From contig JAISEG010000005.1 of assembly GCA_031264245.1 (NCBI GenBank), positions 186,001 through 250,000 of the forward strand: a stretch of DNA of 64,000 nt, read 5' to 3'. The notes under the pieces are model-generated. The model was given only the letters and a program-made list of their open reading frames with translations. It did not search any database and was not told the origin of the DNA. Position 1 is the first letter of the stretch; each line of letters begins with the position of its first letter. The translations under genes and the position numbers were made by a program. This DNA comes from Oscillospiraceae bacterium. GTDB taxonomy: Bacteria > Bacillota > Clostridia > Oscillospirales > JAAYOS01. Below, in pieces: positions 45,285 to 53,616 of this stretch.

Positions 45285-45438
45285 AATATGAATAATCTAA
45301 ATTCACATTTTAGATTATTCATATAATATGTATGTCTAAATTAAATTCACATTTTAGATTTTCCGCATTTTTGTATATTTGTTATATAGGTTAGTGACGG
45401 GCGCAGTCATATAGTTCGTGAGGAAGAGGGAATCGGAT

Positions 45439-46368
45439 ATGGAAATGGCGTTAATTTCAGCTGAACAGGTTTTTGTGATGTTCCTGCTTGTGGCTGCCGG
45501 TTTTTTTCTTGAGAAGAGAGGTGTCTTTACAAAGCTCGGCACAGATCAGCTGAATAAGCTTGTTATTTTATTTGTTGTACCTGCCGTGCTTATCGATTCC
45601 TACAACCGTCCCTACAACGCCGAAGAGTTTTTAAACCTCATGCAAGGTCTTGGCTTAAGCGCCGTCTCCATACTTATCGCGCTCGGGGTAGGATATCTCT
45701 TTATACGGGGGGAGGATGAGGACAGACGCATCGAAAGATTCTCCGTCATGCTTTCAAACGGCGGCTTCATGGGCATCCCGCTGATAACGGCGGTACTCGG
45801 CAGGGAAAGCGTAATATACGCTTCGTCATACATAGTTTGCTTTACGGTCTTCCAGTGGTGCGTCGGACCGGTTATGCTTAAGGGAAGAGAACCTGTGCTC
45901 CCCTTGATTAAAAAAATCCTTATTAACCCCGGCGTCCTTTCCGTCGCCGCCGGTTTAATAATATTTCGGTTTTCAATTCCGATCCCCCGCCCCGTCTCTT
46001 CGGCGCTGGAATACGCCGCAGGCTTGAACACGCCTATTCCGATGATTCTTGTGGGAACTGCCATGGCGCGCTCACGGCTGCTTGATACCTTTAAAAACCC
46101 GCGCGTCTATCTCGTCTCCGCCCTCAGCCTGATTGTTGCCCCCCTGCTCATGCTTCCCGTCTACCTTTTACTTCGCCCGGACACAACCGTCATGCTCGCG
46201 ATTCTTCTCGCCTCAAGCTGCCCCATTGGCGCGGCAACCGCAATTTTCCCGGTGATGTACGGATACGACAGCAAGTACGCCTCCCGGCTTATCACCGTGT
46301 CAACTCTTCTCTCGGTAATTACGATACCTCTGATGGTCTATATATGTCAGCTTGCCTTTGGCTTATAA
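45439..46368 (+). CDS. AEC-family (auxin efflux carrier-like) transporter
   Basis: 309 residues from ATG 45439 after GAGGAAGAGGGAA. About ten hydrophobic segments in two repeats of five, with the family motif SNGGFMGIPLI in the first half and AILLASSCPIGAATAIFP in the second, fit the AEC fold. Bacterial members export or exchange organic acids such as malate, or amino-acid-like compounds. The specificity cannot be read. It stands alone behind the acyl-CoA ligase terminator. Confidence 0.85.
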   Translation: MEMALISAEQVFVMFLLVAAGFFLEKRGVFTKLGTDQLNKLVILFVVPAVLIDSYNRPYNAEEFLNLMQGLGLSAVSILIALGVGYLFIRGEDEDRRIERFSVMLSNGGFMGIPLITAVLGRESVIYASSYIVCFTVFQWCVGPVMLKGREPVLPLIKKILINPGVLSVAAGLIIFRFSIPIPRPVSSALEYAAGLNTPIPMILVGTAMARSRLLDTFKNPRVYLVSALSLIVAPLLMLPVYLLLRPDTTVMLAILLASSCPIGAATAIFPVMYGYDSKYASRLITVSTLLSVITIPLMVYICQLAFGL

Positions 46369-46521
46369 CACTTCAATTTTCTTGCAGATTCGAGGCTTAA
46401 AGCCCCTGTAAAGTTAAATGCTTTACAGTTTTGTATTCAGAAAGTAAATTGCCTTTACAGTGCCTAAACATGCTGGTACTCCCCGGTTTTCCGCCAAAGA
46501 AACCAGAGAGTATCCGCTCTT

Positions 46522-46624
46522 TATAGCAATTCCTCTTAATATTGATTTGGTTTCCGAGGTTGAGCCGTTCATATATGCGAGACTGCGGAAACCAACATTA
46601 TCAATAGTTAGTGGAATTGATATA
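46522..46624. repeat. 103-bp hairpin element (copy B)
   Basis: Nearly identical to 16893-16995, with the same length and termini (TATAGCAATTCC). Midpoint motif CATATATGCG at 46570-46579. Two changes in one arm (GGTTTCCGAGG) are not matched in the other, so this copy is slightly decayed. Confidence 0.85.
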
Positions 46625-46684
46625 TGCATCATATTTAATTTTTATTCATGCAATTATGCATGGGAGCTTACGTATAATCCCTGT

Positions 46685-46737
46685 ACGCAATATCTCCCGC
46701 GAGACCCGCCGGGCGGGTCTCGCGGGAGATATTGCGT
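46685..46737. terminator. Perfect 53-bp palindrome, bidirectional terminator
   Basis: A 26-base arm (46685-46710) is the exact complement of 46712-46737, with one central base. It ends on the first base of the ATPase stop codon (minus strand). The arms are rich in G and C in the middle (CCCGCGAGACCCGCC). Confidence 0.85.
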
Positions 46738-47990
46738 CAGATAAGCCACGCCGGTACAAACCAGTTTTGTTTGTCCGCCGGAGTTAAATCCTTCGACAGG
46801 CATATAACAGAGCCTTCGCCTATATCCATTTTATACTGCTCCAGCGAACCAAAAAGCTCCGGCTCCGTGACGGGATTCAACGCCTTAAACATCCTTGCGG
46901 CTTCGGTTCCGGTAGAGGCTATTTTCTTTATCTCAATGGGATAGAGAACCCCGTTTTCAGCTATGATCAAATCGACCTCCTTCTTATCCTTGTCCCGGTA
47001 ATAAAAAAGAGGCGGCTCTTTCACCGAGTTTAAATAGCTCTTGTATATCTCGGAGAAAACCCATGATTCGAAAAAGGGTTCAGCCATGGCTCCCCGTTCC
47101 AGCACCTCCGCGTTTCTCCATTTCAGCAGATACGCGCAGAGTCCCGTATCCAGAAAATGCAGCAGCGGCGTGCGTATTGTTCGCTTCAAGGCGCTGTTTT
47201 GATACGGCTGTACAAGCGCCACGATGTGCGACGAGACCAGAATCGAAAGCCACTTCTTCGCTGTCGGCGCGCTTATTCCCGCTTCCTTTGCAAGCTCGTC
47301 GTATACCACCGGCTTCGCTGTCCGCGCCGCAACGCAGCTCATGAAATTAAAAAAGGACATCTCATCGGTTACGAGATTCAAATCCTTAATGTCTCTTTGA
47401 AGATACGAATTTATGTATGACGCGAAAAAAACCTCCGGATCAATGTCGTCATTCACGTAGAGCGCCGGCATCCCGCCGCGGTGTATCCGTTCATAGACCT
47501 CCCCCAGCTCCATCCTGCCTATTTCCTCCAGCCTCCGCCCAAGCCTTTCGGAGGAGGTCGTAAACGGCATCGAAGCCGTTCCGTTTATTTCGCTGTTTGA
47601 CAGCCCCAGAAGTTTAATTATACCTACCCGACCGGCAAGCGTGTCCCCCACTATCTTCATCGTGTTGAACATTTGCGAGTCCGTCAGCCAGTAGTCCCCC
47701 TTGCTGCCCGAGTTGTCCACCTCCACCTTTATGTAGGACATGAGACCGGGCGCATATTGGATCTCGTCAATTATAACCGGCGGGGAGTAGCGCTGTATAA
47801 ACATTGCAGGATCGTTTTGAGCGAGATACCGCGCGTCCGGGTCGTCCATAGTAACATATTTTCTGTCCTCCCCCGCAAGTCTCTTTAACAGCGCGGTTTT
47901 TCCCACGTATCTCGGTCCGGTCATCAGAAGTATCGGAAAGGTTTTTGAGATGTTTAGAACCGATTCCTCTATAGCGCGTTTGATATACAT
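46737..47990 (-). CDS. AAA_14/DUF4143 ATP-binding protein
   Basis: 417 residues. Walker A GPRYVGKTALLKRL is followed by TMDDPDARYLAQND and VIIDEIQYAPGL, the standard AAA_14 start. The C-terminal DUF4143 domain (about 220-410) has LDTGLCAYLLKWR and a REVDLII-like stretch (KKEVDLIIAENGVLYPIEIK) that matches the core of PD-(D/E)xK nucleases. These proteins are common in gut anaerobes and archaea, often as variable multi-copy families. Their function is not settled. GGGGGAG precedes ATG 47990. Confidence 0.88.
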   Translation of the reverse strand: MYIKRAIEESVLNISKTFPILLMTGPRYVGKTALLKRLAGEDRKYVTMDDPDARYLAQNDPAMFIQRYSPPVIIDEIQYAPGLMSYIKVEVDNSGSKGDYWLTDSQMFNTMKIVGDTLAGRVGIIKLLGLSNSEINGTASMPFTTSSERLGRRLEEIGRMELGEVYERIHRGGMPALYVNDDIDPEVFFASYINSYLQRDIKDLNLVTDEMSFFNFMSCVAARTAKPVVYDELAKEAGISAPTAKKWLSILVSSHIVALVQPYQNSALKRTIRTPLLHFLDTGLCAYLLKWRNAEVLERGAMAEPFFESWVFSEIYKSYLNSVKEPPLFYYRDKDKKEVDLIIAENGVLYPIEIKKIASTGTEAARMFKALNPVTEPELFGSLEQYKMDIGEGSVICLSKDLTPADKQNWFVPAWLI

Positions 47991-48601
47991 TTTCTCCCCC
48001 TTTTATCACATAAATCCTGTCTTATACTTTTTCGAATATTCTAAACTTATTCTTTATTTTTGTCAACTCCGAACATTTCCGGAAGCTTTAGGTAAATGCC
48101 CCGCAAAAATATATCATAATATTTCAGCAAGCTTCACAATTGCAATTAAGTCATAATTATTGCGTTTGTCGCCAATTGTCTTTTTATGGTGTGACTTTTG
48201 TGGTCTGTTAACAAATTATTTTTTGGTCACTATTGCGAAAAAGCTGTAAATGTCAACCATATATAAGTGAAGTTCATATAATCTTTCATTTTGTACTTAA
48301 AATACTATATTTTCGACAAATAATATATCAGTTTTTGTCGCTTCTATCCATGTAATAATTTACAGTTTTTCATTGTTTTTTTACTATTTTCTTGTCATTT
48401 AGAACATCAGTTCAAAATCGTCACAGTTTTTTTGTGAATAATAGCAAAAAAGTATTGCAATTTGCACAAACTTATAGTACACTAATCATTGAAGATGACC
48501 AATTTTCGTATGCAACTAATTTTAAAGTGAGGTTCCTCCATTTTAAAACTATGCTGCATTCACATTGGTGTCAGACAAATTTTTTTCTTAGGAGGCATTT
48601 T
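47991..48601. other. Long AT-rich leader upstream of the sugar permease genes
   Basis: About 610 bases between divergent genes. No gene is convincing; an open frame from 48392 into the permease has no ribosome binding site and an untypical sequence. A weak promoter TTGCAA-17-TACACT can be placed near 48457-48485, leaving a 5' leader of about 115 bases. No known riboswitch fold was recognised. Confidence 0.45.
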
Positions 48602-49510
48602 ATGAGTGTTACAGCAATTAAACGCGATTTTAGAATGAATTGGCAAATTTATCTATTATCGCTGCCTGTCATTGCGTACTTTGTAATTTTCAATTACATA
48701 CCAATGGCTGGTATCATCATGGCGTTTCAGTCGTTCAGCCCAAAATTAGGTTACTTTAAGAGCCCATTCATCGGATTGAAAAACTTCACGGATTTCTTTG
48801 GCAGCTATTACTTTGTGCGTTTGCTCCGCAATACCTTCTTGATCAGCGCCCTGAATATCGTGTTTTCTTTCCCCGCTCCAATCATCTTTGCGCTTTTACT
48901 CAACGAGGTCAACGCAAAGTACTTCAAAAAGACTGTGCAGACCATGAGCTATCTTCCCCACTTTATTTCCATGGTCGTCATATGCGGACTTATTAAAGAC
49001 TTCACAAACTCGAGCGGCGTTATCACCTCCATCGTTGTCGCTTTGGGCGGAGCAAAACGAAATTTGCTGTCTGATCCAAATCTGTTCAGGACAATTTATG
49101 TCGGCTCCGACATATGGCAGGGAATCGGATTCGGCAGTATCCTCTATCTGGCGGCTCTTTCGAGCGTTGACCAGGAGCTCTACGAAGCCGCGGTTATCGA
49201 CGGAGCCGGTCGCTGGAAACAGACCTGGCACATCACGTTGCCCGGTATTGCTCCGACAATCATTATCATGCTTATCATGCGTATGGGTATGCTGTTCAGT
49301 GTTGGATTTGAAAAAATAATACTCCTCTATAACCCAATGACCTACGAAACGGCGGACGTTATTTCAAGCTTTACATACCGTAAGGGCTTGCTGGAAGCAA
49401 ACTACGGTTACAGTACGGCAGTCGGTTTATTTAACTCTGTTATCAACTTTTCGATGCTGTTGATCACCAACTTCCTCAGCCGTAAGTTCACAGAGACCAG
49501 TCTATTTTAA
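48602..49510 (+). CDS. ABC sugar transporter permease, LplB type
   Basis: 302 residues from ATG 48602, directly behind AGGAGG. Six helices are visible. The permease EAA motif reads YEAAVIDGAGRWKQTWHITLPG, and the N-terminal FNYIPMAGIIMAFQSF is typical of LplB/YtcP-type carbohydrate importers. It couples with the permease encoded 21 bases downstream. Base composition is more AT-rich than in the neighbouring blocks. No gene for the solute-binding lipoprotein or ATPase lies nearby. Confidence 0.9.
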   Translation: MSVTAIKRDFRMNWQIYLLSLPVIAYFVIFNYIPMAGIIMAFQSFSPKLGYFKSPFIGLKNFTDFFGSYYFVRLLRNTFLISALNIVFSFPAPIIFALLLNEVNAKYFKKTVQTMSYLPHFISMVVICGLIKDFTNSSGVITSIVVALGGAKRNLLSDPNLFRTIYVGSDIWQGIGFGSILYLAALSSVDQELYEAAVIDGAGRWKQTWHITLPGIAPTIIIMLIMRMGMLFSVGFEKIILLYNPMTYETADVISSFTYRKGLLEANYGYSTAVGLFNSVINFSMLLITNFLSRKFTETSLF

Positions 49511-49531
49511 ATTAAAGAAAGGGTGTAAAAA

Positions 49532-50419
49532 ATGGTTAAAAGACGTACAGCCGGTAAAATATCGTTTGATATTATCAACTTCGTTATTATGGTATTCATC
49601 GCGTTTGCCTGTATTCTGCCCCTGTGGCACGTCCTCTGCTCTTCATTTTCCGATCCGGCGCATCTCGCCCGCAACGAGGGAGCTATTTTCTGGCCGTTAG
49701 GTGAAATGACTATTAAAGGCTACCAGCTCGTGTTCAGGAATCCTAACATTATCACCGGTTACGGCAACACGATCCTTTATGTTGCCCTTGGAACCACGCT
49801 TAATATTTTCGGCGTCTCATTGGCGGGCTATGTTCTCTCCAGGAAGCAGCTTGGTATGAGGAATTTCTTCACCTTCTTTATCACATTCACCATGATGTTC
49901 AGCGGCGGACTTATCCCCACGTATATGATCGTCAAAAATCTTGGGTGGATTGACAAACGTATAGCGCTTATTGTCCCCGGTGCGCTCTCTGTTTTCAACA
50001 TTATTATCATGCGTACCTCTATTCAGGGTATTCCGGACAGCCTTGAAGAATCCGCAAAGCTGGACGGAGCGGGCAACATGACAATATTGTTCCGGATAAT
50101 CCTTCCTCTTGTCAAGGCGACCGTTGCCGTTTTGGTACTGTTCTCAGCTGTCGGACATTGGAACTCATGGTTCAACGCCATGATTTACCTCCAGACGCGC
50201 AAATTGTTCCCGTTGCAGCTCATACTTCGTGAGATACTCATTGAAAACGATACAACGAAAATCATGGTCGGCTCCGACGCCGTCAACCAAATGGACTTAT
50301 ATAAGCCTTTGGTGCAGTATTGTACAACGATTGTTGCAACAGCGCCTATCCTTATGGTATACCCCTTTGTACAGAAGTATTTTGTTACCGGCGTTATGAT
50401 AGGCTCTCTTAAGGGTTAA
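49532..50419 (+). CDS. ABC sugar transporter permease, LplC type
   Basis: 295 residues after AGAAAGGGTG. The EAA motif is LEESAKLDGAGNMTILFRI, and the sequence GLIPTYMIVKNLGWID is conserved in LplC/YtcP. The C-terminal PFVQKYFVTGVMIGSLKG is diagnostic of this subfamily. It forms the second half of the importer channel for oligosaccharides or related glycans. In this family the binding protein usually follows directly; here a strong terminator follows instead, so the substrate-binding gene is missing or elsewhere. Confidence 0.9.
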   Translation: MVKRRTAGKISFDIINFVIMVFIAFACILPLWHVLCSSFSDPAHLARNEGAIFWPLGEMTIKGYQLVFRNPNIITGYGNTILYVALGTTLNIFGVSLAGYVLSRKQLGMRNFFTFFITFTMMFSGGLIPTYMIVKNLGWIDKRIALIVPGALSVFNIIIMRTSIQGIPDSLEESAKLDGAGNMTILFRIILPLVKATVAVLVLFSAVGHWNSWFNAMIYLQTRKLFPLQLILREILIENDTTKIMVGSDAVNQMDLYKPLVQYCTTIVATAPILMVYPFVQKYFVTGVMIGSLKG

Positions 50420-50450
50420 TGTAATCGTAAATACCTACTCATTGAGATGA

Positions 50451-50498
50451 AAAGGGGCTGGTCGTAAGGATTTTAAAATCCTTACGACCAGCCCCTTT
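50451..50498. terminator. Perfect 48-bp palindrome terminator
   Basis: Bases 50451-50474 are exactly complementary to 50475-50498 without a loop. It follows the LplC-type stop by 31 bases. Confidence 0.88.
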
Positions 50499-50542
50499 CT
50501 TGTCTCAAGATAAGTTGCATGGACCAGGGTCAGACAGACGCA

Positions 50543-50655
50543 ACCGCAGCACAGTTGGCGGGGGATAAACCCACCCCCGCCAACTGTGCTGCGGTCTCAG
50601 GCGCCCTCTTGGTTGTAGCGGGCGCGATGCACATAACAATCGCGCCCGCTACAAC
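50543..50655. repeat. Two GC-rich hairpins in tandem
   Basis: Hairpin 1: arms 50543-50564 and 50574-50595, perfect over 22 bases, loop of nine. Hairpin 2: arms 50612-50628 and 50639-50655, perfect over 17 bases, loop of ten. They follow the 48-bp palindrome, so three large stems stand in 205 bases. The 650-base stretch 50420-51069 otherwise contains only the element at 50826-50957 and no gene. Confidence 0.75.
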
Positions 50656-50825
50656 TCTACCGCGTTATGACCGGAATCACCGCCCGCAGGGGGGGTATTT
50701 TAGGCCCTATACGCCTAACGCCCTCTCCCACGCATCGTTGCAAACCGCTCAACACCTTCAACCCAAGATTCCTTGAAAAACTGTCGCAAACTTTCTTTAA
50801 TATTTCATCTAACGTTAGTTTAATA

Positions 50826-50957
50826 TTGGACTAACGCTTGTTATTTGAATTTGCTTAATTTATTGATAGTTTATCTATCACATATTTTGTTTAGCCTATC
50901 ATTCGTTATTTTATAACTAACGATCTGTCTTGTTTTGTCTAACTTTCGTTAGTCCAA
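50826..50957. repeat. 132-bp element with TTGGACTAACG termini
   Basis: TTGGACTAACG (50826-50836) is the exact complement of CGTTAGTCCAA (50947-50957). The match continues as GTTA after three mismatches. The inside is AT-rich with further TAACG-like words. The palindrome CTAACGTTAG lies just left at 50809-50818. Confidence 0.7.
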
Positions 50958-51069
50958 ATGGAATTTGCAGCCAATATTACATGCCGTATATTATCGGCGT
51001 TATAATACTGGCTGCAATAATTGTTCTGTGTACCCCTCTATACTATCAGCTTGTCAGAAATCCCCTCAC

Positions 51070-51450
51070 CTACTTGCCGTCCATCCGCTCCCTGTACTTT
51101 TCCATGTTTTTCATGTCCTCGATAACAAGTGAGTCGTCCCCCGCGAGACTTTCGAGATGGTGGGTAAGCTCATGGTATAAAACCTCACGCAGCTTCTCCT
51201 TTTGCAATCCCACCGGCAGGCTGCCATGCACATTGCGGAAGGAGCCGTAATTGATAGTTATAAATCTCCCCAGTCCGTAGGGGTTGTAGTGATACTGTCC
51301 CAGTATATACAAATCCTCGCCGGTGCCCTCCGGGTGCGGCATCACATCCGGCTTTAATATCACGCCGCCGTTGAGTCCGTTAAAAATTTCCTGGGGGATA
51401 TCATCGACAATTTCGCTCAATATATCGTTTATTTCTTCAAATGACAGCAT
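51070..51450 (-). CDS. Small zincin-type metallopeptidase
   Basis: 126 residues from ATG 51450 after GGAGAGTG. The zinc motif HELTHHLE lies at about residue 92. The N-terminal part (FEEINDILSEIVDDIP) and the middle (YNPYGLGRFITINYGSF) match small clostridial metallopeptidases of unknown role. There is no signal peptide, so it is probably cytoplasmic. It lies downstream of the 503-residue gene on the same strand, with a 235-base gap that contains that gene's terminator. Confidence 0.75.
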   Translation of the reverse strand: MLSFEEINDILSEIVDDIPQEIFNGLNGGVILKPDVMPHPEGTGEDLYILGQYHYNPYGLGRFITINYGSFRNVHGSLPVGLQKEKLREVLYHELTHHLESLAGDDSLVIEDMKNMEKYRERMDGK

Positions 51451-51621
51451 TTTCACTCTCCACTATAAGCTTGCGCCGCAATCTCCCCGCCTCTAAGCGC
51501 AGCGCAGGCGGCGGGTGACCGCCTTTACAAAAAACGCTGCGTTTCCAGGGTTCGTGTATGGGCGGGGTCAACCCGCCCGCGAAAAATGGTTCTTTTTCGA
51601 CAGCCTGTCAAGTATTCTCTT

Positions 51622-51672
51622 CCCCTAATCCGACAATTCTAAATTGTGAATTTATAATTGTCGGATTAGGGG
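51622..51672 (-). terminator. Terminator of the 503-residue gene
   Basis: CCCCTAATCCGACAATT (51622-51638) pairs perfectly with 51656-51672 around a 17-base loop. Confidence 0.8.
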
Positions 51673-51685
51673 GCTGCTATACCGG

Positions 51686-53197
51686 TCATTTTTCGGTGGT
51701 ATTTAACAGCTTTTGAATTCTCTGCTGGTTTCGGTCGTTTCTTGTTATTGTAAGCGCCTCAATAAGCGACTCCTGAATACAGATAGGCACATAGTCCGTT
51801 CCCCACGCTTCGATCACATCAAGCGCTGTGGCAATGTGCAGATGACCTTCGGAGCGAAGCATCTTTTCAATTATGATCTGACCCATATACGGGTGCGTCT
51901 TTAAGCCTTCGGTCACTATTGTGGCGGTATAGTCGTCGGTTTGCATGTATATATCAATATTTTTCTCAGCTATCTCCAGCACCTTCCCAAGCCTTTGCAT
52001 GTCCTCCGTCATAAAAAGCTCGCTGTAAATATCGATTTTCAGCGGATTCTTTTCAAGCTCCTCCATTATGGTGTCATAGATGTCAAATCCCTTGTACTGC
52101 GCCAGCCATTTGGCGCAGTATATCTTCGCCCGCGAATCCGCACACAGCTCCTGCCAGATAAGCTCGTCCCAGTTTTTCTTCTTTTCGATAATTTCTATGC
52201 TCTCCATCATATCGCCGAGCATCTCGTCATTCCAAAATATCCTGTTTTCCTTGTCAAGCGCATAGTCTCTAAGCCTTATTATGTGCATAAGCTCATAGAG
52301 GTCGGAGCAGTGCTCGCAGGACAGGCGGAAATAATCCAACAAAATACCCTGTATGTTGTCCAGGCTGTCAAGGTCACGCTTTGCCTCGATAAAACCAAGC
52401 AGCTTCGTCGCCGCCCTATACATGTTATACGGTATCATCTGCTGCTTTAAAAAGAAACCAATATCGCTTTTTTCAGCTATGCCGGTGGAAAGCTCAAGCG
52501 GATGCTCTATGTCGTCAAGCCCATGTATCAGCAGCCACTCGCGTATCTCCTCCGTCTCCGGCTCAAGCGCTACGACGGTGAAAAGCTTTCCCCAGCCCGT
52601 CGTATACTTCGCAAGCTCAAAAATCAGGCGGTTGCTGTAGTTATTTGCCCGGAAAACCCAGAGCACGTAGTAGGAAAACTCGGGGCACTTCCCTATGGCA
52701 AGCAGGATGTCCTGCAAAGACGTCCCGTTGTTTATCGAAATCTGATCCACCTTAAACAGCGTTAGCAGGCTTATTCCAAGCTTCATGGGTTCACTGTCAA
52801 AGCTTTCGGATATCAGCCACACCGCCAGACTGAGCAACTCGGACGCGGTATCCTCCACACCGTCAACAAGCGATTCTATCAACGGCTCACAGTAGCTGAT
52901 CACGTTATACTCCAGCGCCTTTGTGTACAGATCCAGCCTGCGGTCCGGATTTGTGAGCGCGGAGTTGAGTAAAATCCGGATTTCCTTCTCCTGCTTCGGA
53001 TTTTCCCCCTTCCTCCCCGCGGGTATAAGCCCCTCCTTGCCTCCGGGCGACCAAAACATGAGCGGGTCCTCAGAAATAGGTCTTGTGTTTGGCAGCATAA
53101 GACCGTTATATCTTCCGTCGTCGTCAGTATTTCGAAGTATAAACCCCAGCAGTGTTTCGGCGTCTTCCCCTGCGGCATTTCTTTTAAACCAATTCAT
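51686..53197 (-). CDS. Helical-repeat protein of unknown function
   Basis: 503 residues. No signal peptide or transmembrane segment. The sequence is dominated by amphipathic helices with Leu/Ile spacing and regular acidic turns, for example LLSLAVWLISESFDSEPMK and NPLKIDIYSELFMTEDMQRL, which suggests an alpha-solenoid (HEAT/ARM-like) scaffold. The N-terminal 60 residues are looser and Gly/Pro-rich. I do not recognise the family or any catalytic motif. GGATG precedes ATG 53197. A role in protein-protein contact is the most that can be inferred. Confidence 0.7.
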   Translation of the reverse strand: MNWFKRNAAGEDAETLLGFILRNTDDDGRYNGLMLPNTRPISEDPLMFWSPGGKEGLIPAGRKGENPKQEKEIRILLNSALTNPDRRLDLYTKALEYNVISYCEPLIESLVDGVEDTASELLSLAVWLISESFDSEPMKLGISLLTLFKVDQISINNGTSLQDILLAIGKCPEFSYYVLWVFRANNYSNRLIFELAKYTTGWGKLFTVVALEPETEEIREWLLIHGLDDIEHPLELSTGIAEKSDIGFFLKQQMIPYNMYRAATKLLGFIEAKRDLDSLDNIQGILLDYFRLSCEHCSDLYELMHIIRLRDYALDKENRIFWNDEMLGDMMESIEIIEKKKNWDELIWQELCADSRAKIYCAKWLAQYKGFDIYDTIMEELEKNPLKIDIYSELFMTEDMQRLGKVLEIAEKNIDIYMQTDDYTATIVTEGLKTHPYMGQIIIEKMLRSEGHLHIATALDVIEAWGTDYVPICIQESLIEALTITRNDRNQQRIQKLLNTTEK

Positions 53198-53416
53198 TTA
53201 TCGCATCCTGCAATTGCCGTTTGCCGCGGCATGGCGTTTAAAAAGCAAATCCGCCTCTTAATTTACAGCGCGGCAAGGTCAATCCCGTATCCTTCCGAAT
53301 TAAATACAGTTTAATAGTCCGGATCAGATGATCCTGACCGGTATAAAATATATATCGTGACAAACCTCACTTCACTTGATAAAAACCGGGACAAAGTTTT
53401 ATTCTGCTCTTATATA

Positions 53417-53519
53417 ATAACAATATCCAATAGCGTCGCAGATAAAAATCTGCACAAAATCCATATACGCAAGCTTTTGCTTGATTTCTATAACGACTCT
53501 TTTATTGGATATTGTTATA
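53417..53519. repeat. 103-bp hairpin element with TAACAATATCCAATA termini
   Basis: Left end at 53417-53433 and right end at 53503-53519 pair at 15 or more of 17 bases. Midpoint motif CATATACGC at 53462-53470, next to AAGCTTTTGCTT, echoing AAAGCTTT in the 123-bp family. It has the same length as the 16893 and 46522 elements but different termini. Confidence 0.75.
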
Positions 53520-53530
53520 GAGAAAAAATA

Positions 53531-53578
53531 TTGTGATTTAGCCTAAAAATCATAAAATATTTTTAGACTAAATCACAA
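53531..53578 (-). terminator. Terminator of the FliD-like gene
   Basis: TTGTGATTTAG and CTAAAAAT (53531-53550) pair with 53559-53578 with one mismatch and an eight-base loop. Confidence 0.78.
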
Positions 53579-53616
53579 CAAGAAACGCAGGAAATATTCA
53601 TGATTTGAGAACAATA

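Larger units (their letters stand above)
53198..53616. other. Intergenic region with one hairpin element and a terminator
   Basis: About 420 AT-rich bases without a gene. They hold the element at 53417-53519 and the terminator of the FliD-like gene at 53531-53578. The part at 53198-53416 should carry the promoter of the 503-residue gene (minus strand), but no strong boxes are obvious. Confidence 0.5.

Noticed and set aside
48392-48601. 70-residue N-terminal extension of the LplB-type permease
   Set aside because: AGGAGG stands directly before ATG 48602, and the extension has no family match and an untypical composition.
50519-50776. 85-codon frame over the GC-rich hairpins
   Set aside because: The translation is dictated by the inverted repeats and no ribosome site precedes it.
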